In this document: positions 23,397 through 31,616 of the stretch, piece by piece
How the letters are laid out: each line of letters starts with the position of its first letter
Position numbering within the stretch: the first letter of the stretch is position 1
Origin: a bacterium
GTDB taxonomy: Bacteria; Zhuqueibacterota; QNDG01; JABMRT01
Assembly: GCA_016931355.1 (NCBI GenBank)
Contig: JAFGEX010000343.1
Coordinates: 1-41,813, forward strand
Length of the DNA stretch: 41,813 nt
Direction: 5' to 3'
Program-made: the position numbers and the translations under genes
Notes under the pieces: generated by a model
What the model saw: the letters and a program-made list of their open reading frames with translations, nothing else
Told to the model about the DNA's origin: nothing
Database searches by the model: none

Positions 23397-25541
23397 ATGA
23401 CGGATTTTAATTCCAAAAGACGACGGATCAGCGGAATCCTGCTGGTTATGATTGTCATGAGCGGATTCCACGCCTATTCCCAAACCCAGTTCCAGACGTT
23501 CGTACGTCTGAACCGGGGCCGGATGTGGTACGATCTCTTCAGCTACGGCGGTCACGGCGACCGGCTGCCCAATGACCGGTATTCCAGGCTGGACTATCCC
23601 GGATGCGCCTTTACGGCTGCGCGCCAGGTTTACAATCCCCTGATTCCCGAATACCCGGGGATGGACGGCTACATGTTCGCAGGGGAGGTCAACGACAGCC
23701 TGGTGCTGTACCGGATTCCCTTCAGGTCCGAATGGTTCAGGCCCCATGAAATTCTGGAGAAGAAAAAGGTGACGCTCAAGAACAATCTCAATCTTTCCAA
23801 GGAAGGGCCTGAACAGTCCGCGTCCGGAAGCGTTTTCCTGGTGTACTACGGCCTCGAAATGAGCTGGACCGCCATGGTCTGGAGCGCGGAGAAGTACGAC
23901 GATTTCATCATCTGGGAATACACCTTCTCCAATCCGGACACAGGCGCCTCAATCACCGGTTTCCGCTTCGCCCGCGCCTGCGAGATCAGCATCGGGTGCA
24001 ACACCGTGGACAACGCCTCCAGGCGCAGCAATACGGAAGACGATTACTTCGAGTGGGATCCGGCCCGGCAGCTCTTCTATTTCCGCGACGGCATCCAGCT
24101 CGATCCGTCCACGAACCAGCCCGTGGAACAGCCCTACGGATGGACCGGAAACGACCAGGGCGAGCCGTCGGATTACGAACACCCCGCTTCCATCACGCAT
24201 GATTTCAAGGCACCGCAGTATCTGACGTTCGCCTGGCTCTCACGGTCCAAGGAACCGGGCGAGCCCGATCACATGAACTGCACGGCCCGGTGGTTCTGGC
24301 CCCAGCCGCCCAACGAGGATGAAGGGACCTTCTGGTGGTTTCAGAGCGGGACGGACGACCCGTACATGCTGTCTCTGACCTATGACGAGCACCCGCCCCT
24401 GATCCGCGAGGAGGGGACGCCGATGCCAGCGGATTCCGTGCGGAACACGCCCCGGGCGAGGCGTTTTATCGACTGCTACCCCCTGTACATTTTCGAAACC
24501 GGGCCCTATGACATTGCCCCTGGAGAGAAGCTGAAGCTTGTCCTGGCCACGGTCGGCGGGCACATGGAATGGGAACGCGTGGCCAACTTGGTGAACAATG
24601 AGGATGACGCGCAGGAAAACGCCCGGCATCTGATAGACGGCAGGGCGCATCTGTTCGCGAACCTCGATGCGGCCAGGGAGCTGATGCAGAACCAGTACAG
24701 CTGTCCCTGCCCGCCGCCGACTCCGACTGCCATGGACAAGACCTACGATCTCAAAAAACCGGAAACAGTGGGCAACAATTCCCTGCTGGTCACGCCCCTG
24801 GTGAATGCGTGCAAGGTCCAGTGGTACCCCATCCCGACAGGGTACAAGGACAGGGATTACGCGATCAACGACGTGGCCGGCTACCGGATATACCGGTCCA
24901 GGTTTGATTGCTTCGGACCCTGGGAGCGCGTTCTGGAGATACCGGCCGATTCCGCGGACGCTTATCTGGATGCGGCAGAGGGGATGGAATCCGATTCGAT
25001 GATGACCTTTGTGGACGCGGATCTGGATCCCTCCAGGCCCCTCCATTACGTGGTCACGGCTTTTGACACGGGGCATGACGCGCCCTGGAAGCTGGACCGG
25101 ACAGGCGTATACGCCACGCTGCCCTCCCTGGAGAGCGCGAAGAACAATTTCAACGTGGTCCCGGTGTTCGCCCTGGGCCCGGCGGACAACGAAAATTTCC
25201 GGAACACGCTCCGCGTCTATCCGAATCCTTTCAAGCTGCACAGCCAGATACCCAACGAGCAATGGAAGCTGGATTTCGTGAATGTCCCCTCCCAATGCAC
25301 GATACGGATCTACACCCTGGCCGGGGACCTGGTCAATGTGCTGGAGCACAATGAAATTTCAGGCGTGCACGAATGGGCCAGCACCCATCATGCCGAGCTC
25401 GGCGTGCTGGTCGCCAAGGGACAGATGCTCAACCGGAACTGGCAGCGCGTGGTCCCTGGCATCTACATCTTCCATGTGGAGTCCCATGCGCCGGGGCACG
25501 AGGGAGAGAGCAAGATCGGAAAATTCGTGGTGATTCGTTAG
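23397..25541 (+). CDS. Large secreted protein with FlgD/T9SS-like C-terminal domain
   Basis: The ATG at 23397 (AAGGAG 7 bases upstream) gives 714 residues; the longer track start overlaps the receptor gene. After a signal peptide (ISGILLVMIVMSGFHAYSQ) comes a large region without known family, rich in Trp, Tyr and Asp (VFLVYYGLEMSWTAMVWSAEKYDDFIIWEYTFSNP). Then a fibronectin-III-like stretch (VAGYRIYRSRFDCFGPWERVLEI ... HYVVTAFDTG). The last 100 residues are a FlgD-Ig/type-IX-like sorting domain: LRVYPNPFK, CTIRIYTLAGDLVNVLEH, GVHEWAS and PGIYIFHVES. Such tails target proteins for type IX secretion or surface attachment in FCB bacteria. A PorV-like gene follows after 14 bases. Confidence 0.85.
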   Translation: MTDFNSKRRRISGILLVMIVMSGFHAYSQTQFQTFVRLNRGRMWYDLFSYGGHGDRLPNDRYSRLDYPGCAFTAARQVYNPLIPEYPGMDGYMFAGEVNDSLVLYRIPFRSEWFRPHEILEKKKVTLKNNLNLSKEGPEQSASGSVFLVYYGLEMSWTAMVWSAEKYDDFIIWEYTFSNPDTGASITGFRFARACEISIGCNTVDNASRRSNTEDDYFEWDPARQLFYFRDGIQLDPSTNQPVEQPYGWTGNDQGEPSDYEHPASITHDFKAPQYLTFAWLSRSKEPGEPDHMNCTARWFWPQPPNEDEGTFWWFQSGTDDPYMLSLTYDEHPPLIREEGTPMPADSVRNTPRARRFIDCYPLYIFETGPYDIAPGEKLKLVLATVGGHMEWERVANLVNNEDDAQENARHLIDGRAHLFANLDAARELMQNQYSCPCPPPTPTAMDKTYDLKKPETVGNNSLLVTPLVNACKVQWYPIPTGYKDRDYAINDVAGYRIYRSRFDCFGPWERVLEIPADSADAYLDAAEGMESDSMMTFVDADLDPSRPLHYVVTAFDTGHDAPWKLDRTGVYATLPSLESAKNNFNVVPVFALGPADNENFRNTLRVYPNPFKLHSQIPNEQWKLDFVNVPSQCTIRIYTLAGDLVNVLEHNEISGVHEWASTHHAELGVLVAKGQMLNRNWQRVVPGIYIFHVESHAPGHEGESKIGKFVVIR

Positions 25542-25555
25542 AGGAGAGCGGAAGC

Positions 25556-26572
25556 ATGACCCCCAAAATGCTTGTGCAGGCCGCGATGGCCGTCTGGATC
25601 GGAATCGCGGCGGGACACGCCCAGAACAGTAATTATGATTTCTCCCGGCTGGACCCGGTTTCTTTTTCCAGGGCGGGCTTGAGCGGGTGGCAGTTTCTCC
25701 ACCTCCCCGCGTCCGCGCGCAGCGCGGCCCTGGCAAACATCAAATGCGGCATGCTGGACAGCGACGCATCCGCTGTGTTTACGAATCCTTCGCGGCTGAC
25801 GGAAATCCGCAGCATCAGCGCCTCATTCACCCGGATCCGGTACATCGCGGACATCGGGTACATGACCGCTTCCGTGGCCAAAAATTTCGGGGCATGGGGG
25901 GTTTTCGGGATCTCCTTCGCCGGGCTGGACGCAGGGGAAATGATCCGGACCGAAAACCTTGTTTCAGGCGGCCGGAGCGGGGATCTGGGTACTTTCACGG
26001 CCGGGGACATCCTGCTGGGTGTCACCTATGCACGCCGCGTGACGGACCGGCTTTCCATCGGCGGGAACATCAACTATATCGAGGAGAATCTGGACGATGT
26101 GAAGGCCAGGAACTGGGATCTGGATTTCGGAGTAAGTTTTCAGACAGGCTTTCGCGGACTGCGCTTCGACCTCCTCACACGGAATTTCGGTCCGGACGTC
26201 CGTTTCGTGGGATTCACGGAGCAGTACCAGAACCCCGCGGACGTGCGCATGCCGCTGGATTTTTTCATGGGGATCGGAATGGATTTGGCGGGTGGCGGGG
26301 ATGCTGACAAACATACGCTGACTGGGTACCTGGAGGCCGGCCATCCGAACGACACGCCGGAAAGGCTGCATGCGGCCATGGAATACCGGTTTCGTGAATT
26401 TTTCAGCCTGCGGGGCGGATACAAATTCTTCTATGACGAGGCCGGCCTGACCCTCGGCTGCGGCCTTCAATATTATATTTCCGGAATCGAAGGAAGAATC
26501 GATTACGCATTCATGGATTACGGCCGCCTGAACTCGGTTCACCTGTTCACCCTCGGATTAAACATTCGATAA
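25556..26572 (+). CDS. PorV/PorQ-like outer-membrane barrel
   Basis: The ATG at 25556 has GAGGAGAG upstream, follows the previous stop by 14 bases and yields 338 residues with signal peptide MTPKMLVQAAMAVWIGIAAGHAQ. The segment FLHLPASARSAALANIKCGMLDSDASAVFTNPSRLTEI is the recognisable N-terminal signature of the PorV/PorQ (UPF0164-like) barrels. It is followed by repeated strands and a final VHLFTLGLNIR. PorV shuttles type IX cargo to the attachment complex in Bacteroidota, and paralogues in other FCB phyla lie next to FlgD-tail proteins, as here. The adjacent FlgD-tailed protein is the obvious candidate cargo. Core type IX genes are not in this window. Confidence 0.85.
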   Translation: MTPKMLVQAAMAVWIGIAAGHAQNSNYDFSRLDPVSFSRAGLSGWQFLHLPASARSAALANIKCGMLDSDASAVFTNPSRLTEIRSISASFTRIRYIADIGYMTASVAKNFGAWGVFGISFAGLDAGEMIRTENLVSGGRSGDLGTFTAGDILLGVTYARRVTDRLSIGGNINYIEENLDDVKARNWDLDFGVSFQTGFRGLRFDLLTRNFGPDVRFVGFTEQYQNPADVRMPLDFFMGIGMDLAGGGDADKHTLTGYLEAGHPNDTPERLHAAMEYRFREFFSLRGGYKFFYDEAGLTLGCGLQYYISGIEGRIDYAFMDYGRLNSVHLFTLGLNIR

Positions 26573-26656
26573 TCATCAAAAAATTCCGGAAATTCAGAAA
26601 GAATTTTACGGATATTCAAGGTGACGACTGTTGATTTTTGCATTTCGAAAGATTTC

Positions 26657-26807
26657 GAATCTCTCCTCTGGCCTGTTCCCCGCGATCTGCCGCGCGGGAG
26701 CGGGCGCGAGAACGGTCCGGATCACTGCGACGCATCTTCAAGGCGCGTCGCAGTTCACGAAACTGCGGATCGAAGATTCCCCGCCTTTTGAAGCGGTGAG
26801 CTTCAAT
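26657..26807 (+). repeat. Dispersed intergenic repeat, copy D (diverged, with insert)
   Basis: A diverged left module (GAATCTCTCCTCTGGCC, TTCCCCGCG) is followed by a hairpin at 26725-26753 (arms CTGCGACGC/GCGTCGCAG), then a clear right module GGATCGAAGATTCCCCGCC and GAGCTTCAAT. It ends 25 bases before the LacI start codon, so it would lie in the 5' leader of that gene. Confidence 0.7.
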
Positions 26808-26832
26808 CCAATAACGGATTGAAAGGACTTCC

Positions 26833-27846
26833 ATGAGAAGCAAAAAGGTGACTCTCAAAATGATCGCCGAGCAGCTCGGCATGACGCCCGCCACCATTTC
26901 CAAGGCCCTGCGGGACAGCACGGACATATCGGAGGAAACGAAGCGGCGCGTCAAGGAAGTTGCGGACAATCTGGGATATCATCCCAATCTCATGGCGCGC
27001 AGCCTGGTTCAGAGGAGAAGCTATCTGCTCGGCGTGATGGTGCCCGATCTGCGCATTTCCTTTTTTTCGGAAGCGGTCCGGGGCATTTACGAAAGAGCCC
27101 GCGAAAAAGGATACGAGGCCATTATTGTGGTCAACGACGAGGATCTCGAGAACGAGGAGCGGAACCTCAAATTCCTGGCCGCCCTGCCCGTGGACGGGAT
27201 CCTCATCAATGCAGTCCCTGCCACGACCAACTGCAGGCTCATGCAGCGCATGCGGGACCAGGGCATCCCGTTCGTGAGCTGGGACAGGACCATCGACGGA
27301 TTCGATACGAGCTCTGTGACCATAGACGACGAGGCTGCAGCTTTTGAAGTCATGGAATATTTTGTGAAAAACGGCCGAAGGGACATCCTGTTCCTGGGAC
27401 CCACGGACCACCCTTCAGTCGTACGCGGCAGATACAACGGCTTCTGCAAAGGCAGGAACCTATTCGGCATCCCGGAAAGAGCGGACCGCGTCGCGACCTG
27501 CAAAATTGATTATGAGGCTGCCCGGGACACGATGCAGCGCGTTCTGGAGTCGGGCATCCGGCCGGATGCCGTGCTCTGCGTCGGCGGCCTGATCGCCCAC
27601 GGAGCGGGCAGGGCCATTCTGGACGCCGGGCTCAGGATACCGCAGGACATCCTGCTGGCGGAGTTCGGGGACAACGACGTGGTGGCCAGGCTCGGGGTAC
27701 CCTTCGTCACCATCCATCAATTCCCGCTCGAAATCGGACGCAGGGCAGTGGACATCCTGCTCGAGGAGATTGATCTCAAGCCGCGGCCGCATGCGTATCA
27801 TCATGAGATCATCCCGGCAAAACTGCTGGAGCGAACCCTGGGCTGA
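26833..27846 (+). CDS. LacI-family transcriptional regulator
   Basis: 337 residues. The N-terminal helix-turn-helix is VTLKMIAEQLGMTPATISKALRDSTDISEETKRRVKEVADNLGY, followed by the hinge helix HPNLMARSLVQRRS. Residues 60-337 are a periplasmic-binding-protein-like sugar-sensing domain (LLGVMVPDLRISFFSEAVRGI, VDGILINAV, VTIDDEAAAFEVMEYF, PDAVLCVGG, VTIHQFPLEIGRRAVDILL). AAAGGA lies 7 bases ahead of the ATG. It follows the envelope operon and precedes an MFS transporter, so it may regulate either; the AAACGTTT palindromes before the envelope operon are candidate targets. The ligand is not deducible but is probably a sugar. Confidence 0.92.
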   Translation: MRSKKVTLKMIAEQLGMTPATISKALRDSTDISEETKRRVKEVADNLGYHPNLMARSLVQRRSYLLGVMVPDLRISFFSEAVRGIYERAREKGYEAIIVVNDEDLENEERNLKFLAALPVDGILINAVPATTNCRLMQRMRDQGIPFVSWDRTIDGFDTSSVTIDDEAAAFEVMEYFVKNGRRDILFLGPTDHPSVVRGRYNGFCKGRNLFGIPERADRVATCKIDYEAARDTMQRVLESGIRPDAVLCVGGLIAHGAGRAILDAGLRIPQDILLAEFGDNDVVARLGVPFVTIHQFPLEIGRRAVDILLEEIDLKPRPHAYHHEIIPAKLLERTLG

Positions 27847-27889
27847 CCGGGGCGCACCGTTTCTTTCCTTCCCGATTTTGAAATCCGGC

Positions 27890-28022
27890 GGCGGGCCCTT
27901 TCCCCGGGGCTTTCCGCTGGGCTTGCCCCGGGCCTTGTCCCGCGGCAAGCGGGCGAATGCGAACAGCCATTTTTCCTGAAGATCAAAAATTCTCCGGAAG
28001 CCGGCTTCCGGGGGGCTTCAAA
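27890..28022 (+). repeat. Dispersed intergenic repeat, copy E (diverged)
   Basis: Tandem GC hairpins (TCCCCGGGGC, GGGCTTGCCCCGGG) precede CAAGCGGGCGAATGCGAACA, a TTTTTCCT tract, AAGATCAAAAATTC and a final hairpin CCGGAAGCCGGCTTCCGG ending GGCTTCAA. The module order matches the consensus, although the sequence is diverged. It follows the LacI stop codon by about 45 bases. Confidence 0.65.
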
Positions 28023-28156
28023 AACACCTTCACTCTTCTTCTGTACTACGAAAACGCGGGGATACTTCTTTCCCTCCCAAATGGAGGCCGTTGCGATTTT
28101 CCTTGCGGAATTGACTGAATTCCATTATTTTATACTGTTTTTACGGAGGATGGACC

Positions 28157-28271
28157 GAATCGGACGGCGCGCGCATTTTCCGCGGCTTGCCGCGGGGCGT
28201 ATAAGCGTCTATTCATGTCTTATCCTTGCAGATCGAAGATTCTTCTCCGGGAGCTGCCGGGGAGATTCAAT
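28157..28271 (+). repeat. Dispersed intergenic repeat, copy F (full length)
   Basis: Contains GAATCGGACGGCGCGCGCAT, hairpin CCGCGGCTTGCCGCGG, a middle part TATTCATGTCTTATCC, then GCAGATCGAAGATTCTTC, a second hairpin around CTCCGGGAGCTGCCGGGG and end AGATTCAAT. It ends 20 bases before the MFS start codon, close to its ribosome-binding site. Confidence 0.8.
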
Positions 28272-28291
28272 TATAGGTAGGTAATAGTTAT

Positions 28292-29473
28292 ATGTCCATG
28301 CCTGCCAAGCGGGCCATCCGAATCAATTATTTCTTTTTCGCATTCGCCATGGGGGGCGCATTCCCCTACCTGGCTCCGTATTTCAAGGAAAATCTCGGCG
28401 TCACCGATTATACGCTGGGCCTGCTGCTCATGCTGAGGCCTGCAGTGGCCATTCTGTCCCAGCCTTTCTGGAGCTATTTCGCGGACAGGCACGGCCACAG
28501 GGCGCGCATAGCGGCCGGCCTGGCCGTGGCGGCCGGCGTTCTGTTCCCGCTCGTCTGGTTGGCCAGACCCATGGGCCTGTTGGTACTGGCCATCATGGCC
28601 TTTGCCTTCTTCAATGCCCCGCTCAACACGCTTGCAGACAGCCTGACCTTCGACTATCTCGGCCATCACAAGCGGATGCGTTTCGCCAATTTCCGCATTT
28701 TTGCATCGCTCGGTTTCGTCACAGCCGTGGCACTGATCGGCAAGGTGTACGACCGGTTCGGCATCCATTGGCTGTTCGCCGCGTATTCGATCAGCACCCT
28801 GATCGCGGTCTTTTTTCTCCTGAAAATCCCCTCCAACGGCAATTCGAGACCCTCCAGCTCCGGATGGAAAGAACTCGTGCTCCTGCTGCGGAAGCGGAAC
28901 GTGCTGCTCTTCCTGATATCCGTGCTGCTTGTCGAGACGGCAAACCAGATGTCCCACGCCTATCTGAGCGTGTACGGCAAGGCGCTGGGCGCCAATAATG
29001 CGCAGGCCGGATGGATCTGGGCTGTGGCGACACTGGCGGAAATGGTGACCATGTACCATTTCTCGAAGATAGCGGGTCGGCACGGCATCTGGAACATCCT
29101 TGCCGTGGGCATGGGAACCGCCATCCTCCGCTGGACGCTTTTCGCGTTCATGCGCGTCTGGTGGCAGCTTATCCCGCTGCAGCTCATGCATATCTTCACA
29201 TTGACCTTCGTGTATGTCGGATCCGCCATTTTTATGGATCTGGAAAGCCCGGCCTCGATACGCTTCACGGCCCAGGCCTTTTACAGCACATTCGTGCTCA
29301 ACGCCGGCATGATCATCGGCAGCATCGCGGGCGGAGCCATCGCGCATCGCTGGGGCTATTCGTCGATTTTCCTGTTTTCCGGGGGATTGTCGCTGATCGG
29401 CACCCTGGTCTTCATCCTGTTCGTCAAACCGCCGCAGGCCCATGAATCCCACGGGCAACCGGTTCAGGCATGA
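28292..29473 (+). CDS. MFS transporter (MFS_1-like, sugar/nucleoside type)
   Basis: 393 residues with about twelve hydrophobic segments, starting INYFFFAFAMGGAFPYLAPYF. The loop after helix 2 holds FWSYFADRHGHRAR, the major-facilitator signature, and the second half repeats it at MVTMYHFSKIAGRHG. The short N terminus and overall pattern fit the MFS_1-like group that includes LacY-type and nucleoside permeases. It likely imports a sugar across the inner membrane. The LacI regulator 445 bases upstream and the pentose operon convergent downstream make a carbohydrate substrate plausible, but both links are inferred. Start region is AGGTAGG...ATG; a slightly later ATG (MPAKRA) is possible. Confidence 0.88.
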   Translation: MSMPAKRAIRINYFFFAFAMGGAFPYLAPYFKENLGVTDYTLGLLLMLRPAVAILSQPFWSYFADRHGHRARIAAGLAVAAGVLFPLVWLARPMGLLVLAIMAFAFFNAPLNTLADSLTFDYLGHHKRMRFANFRIFASLGFVTAVALIGKVYDRFGIHWLFAAYSISTLIAVFFLLKIPSNGNSRPSSSGWKELVLLLRKRNVLLFLISVLLVETANQMSHAYLSVYGKALGANNAQAGWIWAVATLAEMVTMYHFSKIAGRHGIWNILAVGMGTAILRWTLFAFMRVWWQLIPLQLMHIFTLTFVYVGSAIFMDLESPASIRFTAQAFYSTFVLNAGMIIGSIAGGAIAHRWGYSSIFLFSGGLSLIGTLVFILFVKPPQAHESHGQPVQA

Positions 29474-29474
29474 G

Positions 29475-29492
29475 GGGCGGCTGAAGCTGCCC
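29475..29492. terminator. Hairpin between convergent genes
   Basis: GGGCGGCT-GA-AGCTGCCC forms an 8-bp stem with one G:T pair directly after the MFS stop codon and against the stop of the convergent DUF481 gene. It lacks a U-tract on either strand, so terminator activity is uncertain. Confidence 0.35.
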
Positions 29493-30250
29493 TATCCGCC
29501 GAAATCCACCAGAAGCACATTTTTAAAGGAATAGACGGACCGGACCACGCCTTCGGGCGGCCGTGTGTCGTGGAGGTTATTGAAGCTCAATGAGATCGAG
29601 AAGCGTTTGGAAATCCGCATCAGGAAATCCGTTTGCGAGGCTGTCCTGAAGTCCGCCGGATCATCGATGCGGGGCTGAAAATAAGTGGTCTGAACCAGAG
29701 TGACGATGTCCGACAGCTTCCAGGTCCAGGAGGCATAGCTGCTCAGGCGGAATTGATCGGCGATGATGCCGGCCGTCTCCAGTTCCTCGTGTTCGAACAT
29801 GGGCAGGGCCGCCAGATAAAGACGGAATGATTCCACCGCGACGATCCGGAACCGCGGGCCCGCGCCCAGAAGTCCCCTGAAACGGACCGCCAGGATCTTG
29901 TTGGACTGCGCCTGCGTGAACGCCTCAGCCGTGAACCAGGGCCTGAACTTACGGTTGAAACGAAAATGCACGAACCCCGAGTTTGAAAAGTCCGAACGGT
30001 CCGCACGCAAAAATCCGTAATCGGCCAGAAACAGCGACAGGGTGCGCTGCGTCTTGAACTGGACGTGGAACCTTCCGCTCAGATTCAGCACCTGTTTCTG
30101 GTTCTTGATGATGTCGAAGGAGACCCTGGCGTTTCCGGACCAGCCGGTGGTATCCGTGCGGATGCGCTCCTGCTCGATGTTGAGGACCTGGCCTGATGAG
30201 GCCCCGGCCAGGATGGAGAAAAAGATGAAGGCAAGAAACGGCTTGTTCAT
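29492..30250 (-). CDS. DUF481-family outer-membrane protein
   Basis: The ATG at 30250 gives 252 residues with signal peptide MNKPFLAFIFFSILAGASSGQ; the longer track start is arginine-rich and implausible. The body matches DUF481 (salt-induced outer-membrane protein type): SGNARVSFDIIKNQKQVLNLSGRFHVQFKTQ, then LFLADYGFLRAD, NSGFVHFRFNRKFRPWFTAEAFTQAQSNKIL and RFRGLLGAGPRFRI. DUF481 proteins are small barrels of unsettled function. It is transcribed in the same direction as the pentose operon and lies 138 bases after the kinase gene, but its ribosome-binding site is weak and it may be independent. Confidence 0.82.
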   Translation of the reverse strand: MNKPFLAFIFFSILAGASSGQVLNIEQERIRTDTTGWSGNARVSFDIIKNQKQVLNLSGRFHVQFKTQRTLSLFLADYGFLRADRSDFSNSGFVHFRFNRKFRPWFTAEAFTQAQSNKILAVRFRGLLGAGPRFRIVAVESFRLYLAALPMFEHEELETAGIIADQFRLSSYASWTWKLSDIVTLVQTTYFQPRIDDPADFRTASQTDFLMRISKRFSISLSFNNLHDTRPPEGVVRSVYSFKNVLLVDFGG

Positions 30251-30388
30251 GGGTGTACCCGAACGGGATGCGGATGAGGGAGAAGAAGCGCAATCCGTCC
30301 CGCGGCGGATTGAAGCACCCCGGTATCGTGCCGCCGGGGGATAGTCGATCGGCAAGGATGATCACTTTTGTATTTGTTTGCGGTCAGA

Positions 30389-31462
30389 TCATCTCTTGAC
30401 CCGCGCATTCCCCTCCCAGATGCTCCAGATTTCCTCTTCATCCGCGGGCTGCGCGTAATCGGTGAGCAGGGTAGTGGCCAGCGCGCCGCCGGCCCAGCCG
30501 AATTGAACCCATTTTTCAGGCTCCCATCCCCTGAGCACAGCGTGGAGAAGGCCGCCCACAAACGCGTCCCCGCCTCCGATGCGGTCGAGCACGGCGATTT
30601 CGCGCGGCCCCACGACATGCCAGCTGTCCCCTGCATACAGGATGGCGCCCCATTTGTGCAGGTTGGCGTTCACGACTTCGCGCAGGGTTGTGGCGAATAC
30701 GGACGCTGCGGGATAGGCTTTCCTGACCCGTCCGATCATTTCCTTGAAGCTGTCGATCTTGCCCGCCAGCCCCTTGCCGCCCGCCTCGGGCCCCTCGATC
30801 CCCAGGGCCAGCTGGAAGTCCTCCTCGTTCCCCACGAGGATATCCGCAGATCCGGCGATCTGGTGGAAAATGTCCCTGAGTTCCTTCTGCCGGTTTTTCC
30901 AGAACGAGGCCCTGTAGTTGAGGTCGAATGAGATTCGGGTACCGTGCTTTTTCGCTGCCTTCGCCAGCCCCAGGCAGAATTCGCCTGTTTCCGGTGAAAG
31001 TGCTGCGATCAGGCCGGACAGGTGCAGGATCTGCACGCCTTCCTTTCCGAAGATGCGCTCCAGATCGAAATCCCTGACGTTCAGCGTGCGGCCCACCTCG
31101 CCGGCGCGGTCGTTGTGCACGCGCGGGCCGCGCGAACCTTTCCCGCTGTCCGCGATGTTGAACTGATGCCGGAATCCCCACGGGCCGCCCTGTTCGACCT
31201 CTTTGCCTTCGACATCCATGTGCCGGCCCGCGAGATCGTCCTTGATCAGGCGCGCCACCGGGCTGCCCTTGACGAATGTGGTGAGCACCTTCACGCGCAT
31301 GCCGAGAAACGCAGGGATGCTCGCCACATTCGTTTCAGCGCTGGTGGCCTGGAGGAAGAAGTTCCTGCTTGCGTGCACGGGCTGTCCTTCTGCAGGCGTG
31401 ATTCGCACGCCCATGCTCGAAGGCACGAGCAGGGCATATCGCGAGTCTTTGCGGAGTTCCAT
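30389..31462 (-). CDS. PfkB-family sugar kinase (KDG-kinase-like)
   Basis: The second ATG (31462) lies 6 bases after AAAGGA and gives 357 residues. PfkB features are visible: SIPAFLGMRVKVLTTFVKGSPVARLIKDDL (the N-terminal substrate region), ISFDLNYRASFWKNRQKELRDIF, DILVGNEEDFQLALG, and the catalytic anion-hole motif DRIGGGDAFVGGLLHAVL. The sequence is closest in style to 2-keto-3-deoxygluconate kinases. It lies 154 bases downstream of the isomerase gene in the pentose operon. Because the AraBAD-type route needs no such enzyme, it may extend the operon to uronates or another sugar acid, or phosphorylate a side substrate. Confidence 0.87.
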   Translation of the reverse strand: MELRKDSRYALLVPSSMGVRITPAEGQPVHASRNFFLQATSAETNVASIPAFLGMRVKVLTTFVKGSPVARLIKDDLAGRHMDVEGKEVEQGGPWGFRHQFNIADSGKGSRGPRVHNDRAGEVGRTLNVRDFDLERIFGKEGVQILHLSGLIAALSPETGEFCLGLAKAAKKHGTRISFDLNYRASFWKNRQKELRDIFHQIAGSADILVGNEEDFQLALGIEGPEAGGKGLAGKIDSFKEMIGRVRKAYPAASVFATTLREVVNANLHKWGAILYAGDSWHVVGPREIAVLDRIGGGDAFVGGLLHAVLRGWEPEKWVQFGWAGGALATTLLTDYAQPADEEEIWSIWEGNARVKR

Positions 31463-31497
31463 GTCCATCCTTTCGGTTCGGGCGACCCCGGGGTACT

Positions 31498-31552
31498 GAC
31501 AATTCCGGGGCTTGCCCCGGAATCAGCGAGCGAATCCAAATGTCTACATCCA
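31498..31552 (+). repeat. Dispersed intergenic repeat, copy I (left-middle fragment)
   Basis: GACAATTCCGGGGCTTGCCCCGGAATCAGCGAGCGAATCC and AAATGTCTACATCC reproduce the first hairpin and middle module of the repeat, without the right hairpin. It lies between the isomerase and kinase genes. Just beyond it a pair of (A/T)TGCGACGCA motifs, framed by CTGAAA and TTTCAG (31580-31620), echoes the insert hairpin in copy D. Confidence 0.65.
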
Positions 31553-31616
31553 AACGGACCCCGGGGTACAATCCGGGACGCTGAAACTGCGACGCAACTC
31601 GAAATTGCGACGCATT

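Noticed and set aside
24240-25349. 369-residue minus-strand ORF, and similar long antisense ORFs at 28271-29458, 4253-5164 and 1376-2281
   Set aside because: All lie opposite recognised genes and result from GC-rich third positions; none has a signal, motif or start site.
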